Shown in pieces: positions 8,170-15,657 of a stretch of DNA of 64,000 nucleotides (position 1 is its first letter; each line of letters starts with the position of its first letter). Both the position numbers and the translations under genes were made by a program. Below the pieces are notes generated by a model. That model was not told the DNA's origin, ran no database searches, and saw only the letters and a list, made by a program, of their open reading frames with translations. The DNA is from Candidatus Nanoarchaeia archaeon. GTDB taxonomy: Archaea; Nanobdellota; Nanobdellia; SCGC-AAA011-G17; JACPNG01. The stretch spans positions 445,172 to 509,171 of the forward strand of contig JAQTMY010000001.1 of NCBI GenBank assembly GCA_028714095.1, in the 5' to 3' direction.

Positions 8170-8219
8170 AAATAGAGTTAAAACTAAATTAAGTTTATTT
8201 AAAGGTTTTTATTAAAGAA

Positions 8220-8522
8220 TTAATCTAAAAGATCAATAGTGATCTGAACACCCTCAGGGATAGGAACTCTCATTATTAATCTTAAGGCTCTTTCATCTAT
8301 TCCCAAGTCAATCATTCTTTTATGAACTCTCATCTCAAAATGATCAAAACTTGCCTTTCCATCACCGCAAGGGGTTTTCCTTGTTGTTATTTTTAATTTT
8401 TTGGTAGGCAAAGGAATAGGACCCTTCATCTTTGTTTTCTGGGCTAATTCTTTGATAGATGCACATATCTCATTAAGAGAACCTATGTCTGTACTGGATA
8501 ATAATATTCTTGCTTTCTGCAT
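8220..8522 (-). CDS. rpsJ: 30S ribosomal protein uS10
   Basis: Archaeal S10 (100 aa, family-typical length) of the small subunit head. Recognisable parts are KARILLSSTD at the N-terminus, the long loop KGPIPLPTKKLKITTRKTPCG that inserts into the rRNA, and the C-terminal RLIMRVPIPEGVQITIDL strand. In many archaea this gene directly follows EF-1A and precedes tRNA-Ser; here tRNA-Ser is still 50 bp downstream, but EF-1A is 5.7 kb away. Confidence 0.97.
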   Translation of the reverse strand: MQKARILLSSTDIGSLNEICASIKELAQKTKMKGPIPLPTKKLKITTRKTPCGDGKASFDHFEMRVHKRMIDLGIDERALRLIMRVPIPEGVQITIDLLD

Positions 8523-8660
8523 TTTACGTTTTGATTAATTTTGGATTTATAAAGGTTACTGTTAATTCTTTCTGGCAAATAAACCCAGATATGTAATCAC
8601 TAGGTAGAGATGACAAAAAGAAAGATTTATAAACCTAAAATGCCCCGAAAATCAAGGAAA

Positions 8661-8709
8661 AAGGAGGATAAAAATGCCTTCTTTTAACCATAAAAATGGT
8701 AACAACTAA
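8661..8709 (+). promoter_or_regulatory. Leader with strong ribosome-binding site and 11-codon overlapping ORF before the kinase gene
   Basis: AAGGAGG at 8661-8667 sits 6 nt before an ATG at 8674 that opens MPSFNHKNGNN and stops at 8709. The kinase ATG at 8696 lies inside this short ORF in another frame, and has no ribosome-binding site of its own. A TATA-like TTTATAAA at about 8625-8632 would place the transcript start near 8655. Either the kinase is translated by coupling to the leader peptide, or an indel separates the start from the gene. Confidence 0.5.
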
Positions 8710-10549
8710 TGCCTTATTGAAATTTCCTGAGGAGAGGAAGAGTGGTATAGATGGTGCAGTAGAGGAAATTCTAAATGCAAATGGGTACACAGTCCTAGAA
8801 AAAAAAGAATCAGAGGGAGCTACGATGACCCTTTATGATGTTGAGTATCGTAAGGGATCAACCAAAAAAAGAAGAATAGCTAAGGTTCCTAAAACGTTTA
8901 AGAATGAAAACATAACAGCTAAAATCATTTTTTCCAAGGGTAATCTAGATAACAAAGGTGTTTTAATTCTAAATGAGGTTAAACATCCTAATATTGTTGA
9001 AATTTATGATTCCTTTAACCTAGGAGATAGGTCTCTTGTAATAGAAGAAGAGTATGATGCAATCTCCCTTGAAGATTTAGTTAAGACTGCAGGACCAATT
9101 ACAGATCCAATCAAGATTGGAAATATTTTTTCTCAATTGATGAGCGCAGTTCAATACCTACATGAAGAAGAAAGGATTTTACATAGAGATATCAAACCAT
9201 CAAACATCCTGATCGGAAAAGATAATTATAATACAGTTAAACTAACTGACTTCCAGACTGCTGTAAAAATAGAAGACTTAAATGAAAAAGCAATACCTAC
9301 AAGAGGGGGTACAGCATATACAGATCCTTACCTATTAAATTCATTGATGAGAGGATTTGACTCCTGCGGTTCAATGAGTACAGATATGTATTCTGTTGGA
9401 GCTACTTTGTATTTTGTTCTTACAGGAGAAAAACCATTTGATTATTCATTTGATACATCTCCAACTGGAAAACCAATCAAGACAAAATTCGGGAAATTAA
9501 AAATCATATTAAGAGATGGTGAAGACCAGATTGATGAGATTGATATAGATGAACATAACAAACTTCTAAATGAAAAATTAAAAAATGTCCCAAAGAGATA
9601 TAGAGGTCTTGTAAGAGATCTTATGGAGGTTGGAAAAGATCCATATAATTTTGATAACGCTTATATGGCTCATTCAGATTTTATAAGGGATCTGGGATCC
9701 GCAACAAAGAAAATTCCAATAAGATGGGAAAAAGTTCTTGATAATATTAAAATATGGTCTGCATGTGCAGGAATAATGGCCGGATTAGTAGTAGGAGCAC
9801 AATATATCAGGATTTCTGATAAGAATTTAAGGGAAAGAGAACCAACAGTTTTTGATACATTAACAAGCACAAGATTTGTGGATGGAAGTTTAGAATATAT
9901 TACTCAGGATAAAAATAAATTGGCTTTGGAAGCTCTAACCCCTTATTTTAAAGAAATAAAGCAAGATATTAAAAAATTTGATAAAAAAAATGAAGAAGAA
10001 ATGTTTTCAGTTGAATTTACTGATAGTCGTGTAACCCGCCTGGGTAGTAGAATTTCATATTCTTTGATGAGAAGTATATTAATGGAGCCAGATCAGAATA
10101 AGAAGAGGGAGTATGGAATGCTTAGACTTGAAACTTCTTTAGCTCCAGTACCTTTTGTGGCAAGGTTCACAGGAGGAAATCCTATTTACTTCTCGTCTAT
10201 AGACAATAATCAACAGATAGGTTTAGGATTACAATACCTAAGAGGATGTATGGGAGTTAATACTGAACTGGAAGATATCCTAGTTACATATTTCTGCGAC
10301 TCAACTGATGAGGTATTTGAAGCAAGAAAAAAAGCAGATAGTCCTTATTACTTTGATAGGGAAATGAAAATAGAAGGTTCAGATAATTCCATGGTTGTAA
10401 AAGGATACAGAGAATATCTAAGTCCTGTAAAAAGACATATGATTGACAGAGCAATGGCTTTATTCTACATTACAGACAATGAAGGAAAGGTTCACACAGA
10501 ACTCTTAGATTCTAATAATAGGCCAGTCAAGGAACTTGATGCCAAATAA
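8696..10549 (+). CDS. Membrane-anchored eukaryotic-type Ser/Thr protein kinase
   Basis: Hanks-type kinase domain over about residues 30-340: VAIK-like Lys in RIAKVPK, catalytic loop HRDIKPSN near 160, an activation segment with DFQ instead of DFG, a GTAYTDP element resembling the P+1 loop, and STDMYSVGATLYFVLTGEKPF as subdomain IX. The glycine loop is weak. A single membrane segment follows (IWSACAGIMAGLVVGAQYI, about 352-370), then 245 residues of unrecognised sequence, probably outside the cell. The 3' end overlaps the convergent PhoU-type gene by 58 bp. The SD-led short ORF at its start is unusual. Substrate unknown. Confidence 0.85.
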   Translation: MVTTNALLKFPEERKSGIDGAVEEILNANGYTVLEKKESEGATMTLYDVEYRKGSTKKRRIAKVPKTFKNENITAKIIFSKGNLDNKGVLILNEVKHPNIVEIYDSFNLGDRSLVIEEEYDAISLEDLVKTAGPITDPIKIGNIFSQLMSAVQYLHEEERILHRDIKPSNILIGKDNYNTVKLTDFQTAVKIEDLNEKAIPTRGGTAYTDPYLLNSLMRGFDSCGSMSTDMYSVGATLYFVLTGEKPFDYSFDTSPTGKPIKTKFGKLKIILRDGEDQIDEIDIDEHNKLLNEKLKNVPKRYRGLVRDLMEVGKDPYNFDNAYMAHSDFIRDLGSATKKIPIRWEKVLDNIKIWSACAGIMAGLVVGAQYIRISDKNLREREPTVFDTLTSTRFVDGSLEYITQDKNKLALEALTPYFKEIKQDIKKFDKKNEEEMFSVEFTDSRVTRLGSRISYSLMRSILMEPDQNKKREYGMLRLETSLAPVPFVARFTGGNPIYFSSIDNNQQIGLGLQYLRGCMGVNTELEDILVTYFCDSTDEVFEARKKADSPYYFDREMKIEGSDNSMVVKGYREYLSPVKRHMIDRAMALFYITDNEGKVHTELLDSNNRPVKELDAK

Positions 10550-11406
10550 AAATTTCTTATAGAACTTCCTAAATGATAAAGAATAATATTTTCTTTGCTT
10601 CCTTTCTGAATTGAATCATATAAATCGTGATAAATTGCATTATTCCCTATTCTATGAACCTCTTCAATCTTTGAAATATCTTTTTTCTGATATGCTTCAT
10701 GCAATAAGCTAAATAATTTTTTTAGTTTTGTTATGATTTCAAAATTATTGAATTTTACATTGTTTTTATCTAAAAACCTATTAAGATGATATAATTCTCT
10801 CTGACCATGAGTCATCAAGTGAGCAAAACTCCAGAATAAATTGCAAGAACTGCCAAACAAGTTTCTTTTAACCATAACTCTTCTGCAGAAATTTTCATAT
10901 TTATATATCCTATAGCTTATTTCCTCATAGCTTTCTAAGCTAGGCTCTCCTTTTAATCTCTTCTCTGTATAATCGATAAGATTTGAGATATTATAGAAGA
11001 CCTTTTGGAACAAATTTTCAAACTGATCAGCAGATGGCTCAGTTATATTCTCAATAACAACTTTATTCTTTTCCTTTTTTGTTATGTCAAAACCTAAAAC
11101 ATAGTCCTGGATTGTCTGGTTTATTGCTTTGTAAGCCTTTTCATCATCAAATTCAATTTCTACTAGGTCATAACCTGCCCTATAAGCATTAATCACAGCA
11201 GCTCTTATTATTGAATCTGAAGAGTCTTTTAGTTTTATTTTGGTTGATTTTTTTGATGAACTAGTCTCTTTGGAGATAATTATTTTGTCTTCATCTTCTT
11301 CAACCTCAACATCATCCCCTTTTTTAAGATTGAATTTCTTAGTCCATTTGCTTGGCAGAGATATCATTAAGGTAGATTCTCCCTGCTTTACGACCTTTCT
11401 TCTCAT
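10492..11406 (-). CDS. AbrB-PhoU family phosphate-type regulator
   Basis: N-terminal SpoVT/AbrB-like swapped-hairpin DNA-binding domain (VVKQGESTLMISLPSKWTKKF, residues 4-45) joined to two PhoU-like helical bundles. This AbrB-PhoU fusion is the usual archaeal form of PhoU, linked to phosphate uptake regulation, though no Pst transporter is present here. The C-terminal part (SIRNFYLASSSLTGLLL) is helical. Convergent with the kinase gene and overlapping it by 58 bp. An inverted repeat 53 bp upstream may be its control site. Confidence 0.82.
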   Translation of the reverse strand: MRRKVVKQGESTLMISLPSKWTKKFNLKKGDDVEVEEDEDKIIISKETSSSKKSTKIKLKDSSDSIIRAAVINAYRAGYDLVEIEFDDEKAYKAINQTIQDYVLGFDITKKEKNKVVIENITEPSADQFENLFQKVFYNISNLIDYTEKRLKGEPSLESYEEISYRIYKYENFCRRVMVKRNLFGSSCNLFWSFAHLMTHGQRELYHLNRFLDKNNVKFNNFEIITKLKKLFSLLHEAYQKKDISKIEEVHRIGNNAIYHDLYDSIQKGSKENIILYHLGSSIRNFYLASSSLTGLLLESKSSV

Positions 11407-11458
11407 AATACCTTAATCCTTTTGTACTATTTAAATCTTTCCAAATTGTATAAACATT

Positions 11459-11479
11459 TATACTAATATATATAGTATA
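11459..11479. promoter_or_regulatory. Inverted repeat upstream of the PhoU-type gene
   Basis: TATACTA and TAGTATA arms (7 bp) around a 7-nt AT spacer, 53-73 bp before the PhoU-type start. It could be an operator or simply promoter AT-rich sequence. It also marks the left margin of the bacterial-like block. Confidence 0.35.
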
Positions 11480-11637
11480 ATCAAAAAGTTTAAATTATAT
11501 TTATTGATGTTGTATCTCACAAGAAGTAACAAAACCTAACCCAGGTTTATCCAGAAAGTATTTTTCAACTACAAGTAATAATCTCCGTCGATTTTAAATG
11601 AATGGAAAACCTGAAAAAACCAAAACAAGGAGACCAT

Positions 11638-12639
11638 ATGTTTAAAAAAATGCTTCTTATCTTGCTTTTAGTCTTCACAGTAAATGCTATGGCCGATTGG
11701 ACATTCAAGATTGAAGACAAGGCCGAAGACGGGAACCGTCTCAGGACTACGTTCTCAAACGCAGACTGGCTGGTCAGATTTGACCTGAACTCTCCCAGCC
11801 ACGAAACTCAAAGTGAGTGGATGATTAATCGAAACTTCAATTTCGATGAAAATTCGACTTTGACGATCTCACTTCAAGGAGATGTTCGGGATTCGAAAGG
11901 AAAAACCGGATTTGCGATTGGCGAGATTTTTGTTTACAAATTCAACAAAGATACTTATTTTAAGCTATTTCAGCTTAACGCATTCAAAGATGGAAATCTC
12001 CCTTTCTACAAACTCGGCACCGCCCTATTTTCAAAAACCCTTGACTTCGAATGGTTAATCATTAAACAGTCCGATGATCGTATCGAACACAGAAATTACA
12101 TTACCTATCATGATAACCTTATCCATTTCTCCGTTGGCAAGGCCAAAAAGGATTCAATGGAGATGGTATTCGTGACAAAGGAAACCCTCGGATTATTTGC
12201 CTATAGCAATTATGATTGGCAAAAAAAAGAGTTTGTTCTGAACATGACAAATTCTTTCACAAATCCGGACTTCGATAACATTTACTGTATGTCTATCGGC
12301 AGACTTGCCACAACCTTGTTGACGCTTGATACCGTTCCAGTTAACTTCCCGATATTCACGAGTTATCTGAATTTTGGAGAATTAACACATAACTTCAACA
12401 TGAAGATAAATGAAGAAACCTTCGAACTCTTGAATGAGTTTGGGTTTGCATTTACTAAAAACTTTATGCTTGGAGCTGGTGTTTTCTTCGAGAAAAAGAT
12501 AGATGAAGATCTGAAAGTAACTCCGGTTATTTCGTTTGCGTTTAACATACCGCTTACAGACGCTGAAATGATACATTTAGAGGGAACGTGGAAAGACGGG
12601 AACTCAAAAGTTTATGCTTACTTCATGATGAGTCTGTAG
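11638..12639 (+). CDS. Exported beta-rich protein of bacterial outer-membrane barrel appearance
   Basis: 333 aa from the ATG at 11638, chosen because AAGGAG lies 8 nt upstream and it starts a clean signal peptide (MFKKMLLILLLVFTVNAMA, cut before DWTFK). The rest shows alternating polar/apolar strands with many aromatic residues (WLVRFDL, YFKLFQLNAF, VFFEKKIDEDLKVTPVISFAF), as in bacterial outer-membrane beta-barrels; no family named. Codon use is clearly richer in C and G than the flanking archaeal genes, and a bacterial intrinsic terminator follows directly. An archaeon without a bacterial outer membrane has no obvious place for it, so transfer or assembly chimera must be considered. Confidence 0.75.
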   Translation: MFKKMLLILLLVFTVNAMADWTFKIEDKAEDGNRLRTTFSNADWLVRFDLNSPSHETQSEWMINRNFNFDENSTLTISLQGDVRDSKGKTGFAIGEIFVYKFNKDTYFKLFQLNAFKDGNLPFYKLGTALFSKTLDFEWLIIKQSDDRIEHRNYITYHDNLIHFSVGKAKKDSMEMVFVTKETLGLFAYSNYDWQKKEFVLNMTNSFTNPDFDNIYCMSIGRLATTLLTLDTVPVNFPIFTSYLNFGELTHNFNMKINEETFELLNEFGFAFTKNFMLGAGVFFEKKIDEDLKVTPVISFAFNIPLTDAEMIHLEGTWKDGNSKVYAYFMMSL

Positions 12640-12646
12640 TCGTTGT

Positions 12647-12687
12647 GGGCCCACCTCTGTTTTTACAAGTGGGCCCTCCCTTCTTTT
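12647..12687 (+). terminator. Intrinsic terminator after the barrel-like gene
   Basis: Perfect 8-bp stem GGGCCCAC/GTGGGCCC with a 14-nt loop, starting 8 nt past the stop codon and followed by a pyrimidine-rich tract (TCCCTTCTTTT). GC-rich hairpin plus T tract is a bacterial-style signal and is rare in the rest of this window. Confidence 0.75.
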
Positions 12688-12757
12688 CTGATTTTCTTTG
12701 AACATCTTTTCATAATGTGTTGAAAGAAACTCAGTTTACCTTAAGGAGGAGGTATGT

Positions 12758-13210
12758 ATGAAAAACCAAAGGAGTCTTAATGCTTTTCCTGCAGAGTATT
12801 GGGACTATATGAGAAGGGTAGTGATTTACATTAAAGAGGATAAGTTATTGGACCTCGACTGTGCAATAGCAAAGGCAGAAGATATATTCAAAGCAACCAA
12901 TCCTTTGCAAAATATACTGAGAGTTTCAGACATGGTTAAAATAAGAGAAATCTTACAACAAATTGTAAAGCATTCCCATTTGATTTTTCTTATAACTATG
13001 TATCTTCTTGCAGATGATTACCAAAAAGGGATTCTCGCTAAAAATGTAAAACTAAGCCCTAAATGCGACTGGGAGTTCGAAATTGAACTTATAATAGAAA
13101 ATCTGAATAAGTGTATCACCGAATCCAAAATGGATGATACCCTCATTCTACCTTCTAAACTCAAACTCAGAAAAAACCCATTCAAGAAATGGTGGCAGCT
13201 CTGGAAATAA
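12758..13210 (+). CDS. Hypothetical soluble helical protein (150 aa), bacterial-like block
   Basis: No family recognised. Preceded by a very strong AAGGAGGAGG site and followed within 20 bp by an intrinsic terminator, so it forms a monocistronic unit of bacterial style. Predicted mainly helical (NPLQNILRVSDMVKIREILQQIVKH), with one weakly hydrophobic segment (LIFLITMYLLADD) and a basic, Trp-rich C-terminus (FKKWWQLWK) that could touch a membrane. Reading frame and spacing are convincing; function unknown. Confidence 0.72.
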   Translation: MKNQRSLNAFPAEYWDYMRRVVIYIKEDKLLDLDCAIAKAEDIFKATNPLQNILRVSDMVKIREILQQIVKHSHLIFLITMYLLADDYQKGILAKNVKLSPKCDWEFEIELIIENLNKCITESKMDDTLILPSKLKLRKNPFKKWWQLWK

Positions 13211-13226
13211 CTGCTTACCTCCTGTA

Positions 13227-13258
13227 CGAACCCTGATATTTATCGGGGTTCGTTTTTT
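13227..13258 (+). terminator. Intrinsic terminator after the 150-aa gene
   Basis: CGAACCCTGATA and TATCGGGGTTCG form an 11-bp stem with one G-U pair and a short loop, followed immediately by TTTTTT. A textbook bacterial rho-independent terminator in otherwise archaeal surroundings. Confidence 0.85.
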
Positions 13259-13319
13259 ATTAAAGATTAAATGGTCTTATTTTTGATTCTAATTTAACTA
13301 TAAAAACAAAAGGAGCACT

Positions 13320-13637
13320 ATGGATAAAGGAAGTTTGATCCTTCTGATAGGAATGATCCTACTCTTCTGTTCTCTTGCCCCTCAGATATACAGGATATTC
13401 AAGAGAAAGAGTGCACATGACATCTCAGTTATAAGAACATTCATGTCCTTTATTTCTTGTGTTCTTATGGTCTGGGGTAGTATAGAAACAAAGTCCAATT
13501 TAATTTATGTTATCCTTAATTCTGGGATGGGGGTAGGATGGATCCTGATGATTGTTGGAAAACTATTGTATGGTTTTCCAGGTAAAACTAAAAATAAAAG
13601 AAAAGGGGATATGTTATGGAAGAGAAAACCGAAGTAA
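13320..13637 (+). CDS. PQ-loop / SemiSWEET-like membrane protein
   Basis: 105 aa with three hydrophobic helices: SLILLIGMILLFCSLAPQIY, a middle segment FMSFISCVLMVWGSIETK and VILNSGMGVGWILMIVGKLLYG. The PQ pair in LAPQIYRIFKRKSAHDIS matches the PQ-loop motif of SemiSWEET-type half transporters, which dimerise to move small sugars or related solutes. SD AAAGGAG lies 6 nt before the ATG. The last 22 bp overlap the start of the next gene, so the two are probably co-translated. Substrate is not predictable. Confidence 0.7.
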   Translation: MDKGSLILLIGMILLFCSLAPQIYRIFKRKSAHDISVIRTFMSFISCVLMVWGSIETKSNLIYVILNSGMGVGWILMIVGKLLYGFPGKTKNKRKGDMLWKRKPK

Positions 13638-14113
13638 AAGAACAGGAAAGAGTTGAACTTATCCTTGATTTGGAGAGCACGGGTAGCCCCCACTCTGATG
13701 AGGTCATAAAGCTAGGGACTCATGGAATAAGAAAAAGCTATTGGTTCTTGGCAGATATTATTTATACCTCCTTCATTGGTCCTCGGCTAAGGTTAGAGCG
13801 TATGGATGATAAAAAATTTACCAAATACGCAGAAACCACCATTCGAAAAATCAAATCCAGCTTCTCTTTTATGATTATTACTACACAAAAAACTCCAGAT
13901 AGTTACCTAGAAATCCTTATGTTATTATTTGGAGAACATAAAGAATGCGGTTCCATCGAAGATCGACCAATCAAAGGGATAATTCACCTCGGACTACGTA
14001 ACGGTTTAAAATCTTTCTACTGTGAAGGTGATTCCTCAAAACTCAGCAAAGCGCTTGAAGCAATATATTATCATAAAGAAGAACCTGAGGAACCCGAAGA
14101 GCAAAAAGGTTAA
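13616..14113 (+). CDS. Hypothetical protein (165 aa), bacterial-like block
   Basis: No family recognised. Starts with an acidic N-terminus (MEEKTEVKEQERVELILDLE), a mixed alpha/beta centre (SFSFMIITTQKTPDSYLEILMLLFG) and an acidic tail with a Glu-Pro repeat (EEPEEPEEQKG). It overlaps the PQ-loop gene by 22 bp and has AAAAGGGG upstream. An intrinsic terminator follows 33 bp after its stop, closing a two-gene operon. It may be a soluble partner of the membrane protein, but that is inference only. Confidence 0.68.
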   Translation: MEEKTEVKEQERVELILDLESTGSPHSDEVIKLGTHGIRKSYWFLADIIYTSFIGPRLRLERMDDKKFTKYAETTIRKIKSSFSFMIITTQKTPDSYLEILMLLFGEHKECGSIEDRPIKGIIHLGLRNGLKSFYCEGDSSKLSKALEAIYYHKEEPEEPEEQKG

Positions 14114-14146
14114 ATAATCTCTAAAAAAATTCTCTCCAAAAAATTC

Positions 14147-14172
14147 GCAAGTCTTTATGACTTGCATTTTTT
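14147..14172 (+). terminator. Intrinsic terminator closing the bacterial-like block
   Basis: GCAAGTC-TTTAT-GACTTGC hairpin (7-bp perfect stem) followed by ATTTTTT. Third such element in 1.5 kb; marks the right end of the block, just before the converging EF-1A terminator. Confidence 0.8.
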
Positions 14173-14229
14173 ATTAATAATGTATATATAAGTATTATAA
14201 ACTAAATCTAAAATAAAAACAAACCTAAA

Positions 14230-14265
14230 AAATTAAAATAAAAAGAAGAAGTAAATTTACTTCTT
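14230..14265 (-). terminator. Probable EF-1A transcription terminator with 20-bp palindrome
   Basis: A perfect 20-bp palindrome AAGAAGTAAATTTACTTCTT (14246-14265) spans the EF-1A stop codon; on the minus strand it is followed by CTTTTTATTTTAATTTTTT. Archaeal RNA polymerase terminates on such T-rich tracts; the palindrome may add an RNA hairpin. Confidence 0.6.
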
Positions 14266-15558
14266 TGTTGCGTCTAAAGACTTCTTAACTAAATCCAAAC
14301 AGATTCCAGCAGCAACTGTCTGTCCAGCATCTCTTATAGCAAATCTTGCCATGTGTGGAATATCTTTCTGTCTTTCAATAACCAAAGGTTTATTTGGTCT
14401 TAATTTAACAACAGCTGCGTCTCCAGTCTTGATAAAGTCTGGATTTTCCTGTAATACTTCACCTGTTGCTGGGTTTAGTTTCTTCTGTATTTCAATAAAC
14501 TGACAAGCTACTTGTGCTGTATGTATGTGGAATACAGGGGTATATCCCTTTGTCAAAACAGTTGGGTGGTTTAATACTACAATCTGTGCAGTAAATTCAC
14601 TTACAACCGTTGGTGGATTAGTTACATGTCCAAGAACATCTCCTCTTGCAATATCCTTTTTACCAATACCTCTAACGCTAAATCCTACATTGTCACCAGG
14701 TATTGCTTCTTGGATTTGTTCATGGTGCATTTCTATGCTTTTAACTTCTCCCTGAACTCCGTTCCCTTCCCTAGCAGGTACAAATATAACCTTGTCACCA
14801 ACTTTCATAATTCCTGTTTCAACTTTACCAACCGGAACTACTCCAATTCCTGTTATGTTAAATACATCCTGGATTGGAAGTCTCAATGGTAAGTTTGTTG
14901 GTTTTTCAGGTTCTTTGAATAGATCTAACTGCTCCAATAAGGTTGGTCCTTTATACCAAGACATATGCTCTGATTTCTTAACTACATTGTCTCCCTTTAA
15001 TGAACTAACCGGTATAACTGGTACTTGATCTGGCTTGAAACCAGCGGTCTTTAACAAATTTAATACCTCAGTTTTAACCTTATTGAAACTATCTTCTTTG
15101 TAGTCAATGGTATCCATCTTGTTTATTACAACACCCATTTGTCCTACACCTAAGGTCTTACATAGCCATGCATGCTCTTTAGTCTGTGCCATAATTCCTT
15201 CTTTGGCAGCTACAACTAAGAAAGCTACATCAGCTTGTGAAGCTCCAGTAATCATATTTTTAATAAAATCTTTGTGTCCAGGAGCATCAATTATTGTGTA
15301 TTCAAACTTGTTTGTCATGAACTTTTTATGGGATAAATCAATTGTAACTCCTCTTTCTCTTTCTTCTTTTAGATTATCCATAACGAATGCAAATTCAAAT
15401 CCTGATTTGCCTAATTCTGCAGCTTTTTCCTTTAATTTTCTCATTTCCTGTTCGTCAATGATTCCTGCATCAAAAAGTAATCTACCTACTGTGGTGGATT
15501 TACCATGGTCAACATGACCTACAAATACGATATTTACGTGTGGTTTTTGTTTTGCCAT
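14257..15558 (-). CDS. tuf: Translation elongation factor EF-1A (aEF1A)
   Basis: GTPase that delivers aminoacyl-tRNA to the ribosomal A site. Motifs: G1 [12 protein letters not shown] (residues 11-22), switch I with [12 protein letters not shown]3 DAPGHKDF, G4 NKMD (about 146) and G5 SSLKG, then two beta-barrel domains ending [25 protein letters not shown]. At 433 aa it has the normal archaeal length. It lies 100 bp after EF-2 on the same strand, an archaeal str-type order, but uS10 no longer follows. Confidence 0.98.
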   Translation of the reverse strand: MAKQKPHVNIVFVGHVDHGKSTTVGRLLFDAGIIDEQEMRKLKEKAAELGKSGFEFAFVMDNLKEERERGVTIDLSHKKFMTNKFEYTIIDAPGHKDFIKNMITGASQADVAFLVVAAKEGIMAQTKEHAWLCKTLGVGQMGVVINKMDTIDYKEDSFNKVKTEVLNLLKTAGFKPDQVPVIPVSSLKGDNVVKKSEHMSWYKGPTLLEQLDLFKEPEKPTNLPLRLPIQDVFNITGIGVVPVGKVETGIMKVGDKVIFVPAREGNGVQGEVKSIEMHHEQIQEAIPGDNVGFSVRGIGKKDIARGDVLGHVTNPPTVVSEFTAQIVVLNHPTVLTKGYTPVFHIHTAQVACQFIEIQKKLNPATGEVLQENPDFIKTGDAAVVKLRPNKPLVIERQKDIPHMARFAIRDAGQTVAAGICLDLVKKSLDATKK

Positions 15559-15657
15559 ATTCTAAAGTCCTCCTTGGATCTTAATGAATGTTATCGGCTT
15601 GAATGAAAAGTCTCTCATATATAAAGGTTTCTTTTTAAAATGCAAATACTAAAATGG

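Noticed and set aside
8610-8687. 25-codon basic ORF (MTKRKIYKPKMPRK-like) before the kinase gene
   Set aside because: It contains the probable TATA box TTTATAAA, so the region is promoter rather than message, and no ribosome-binding site precedes it.
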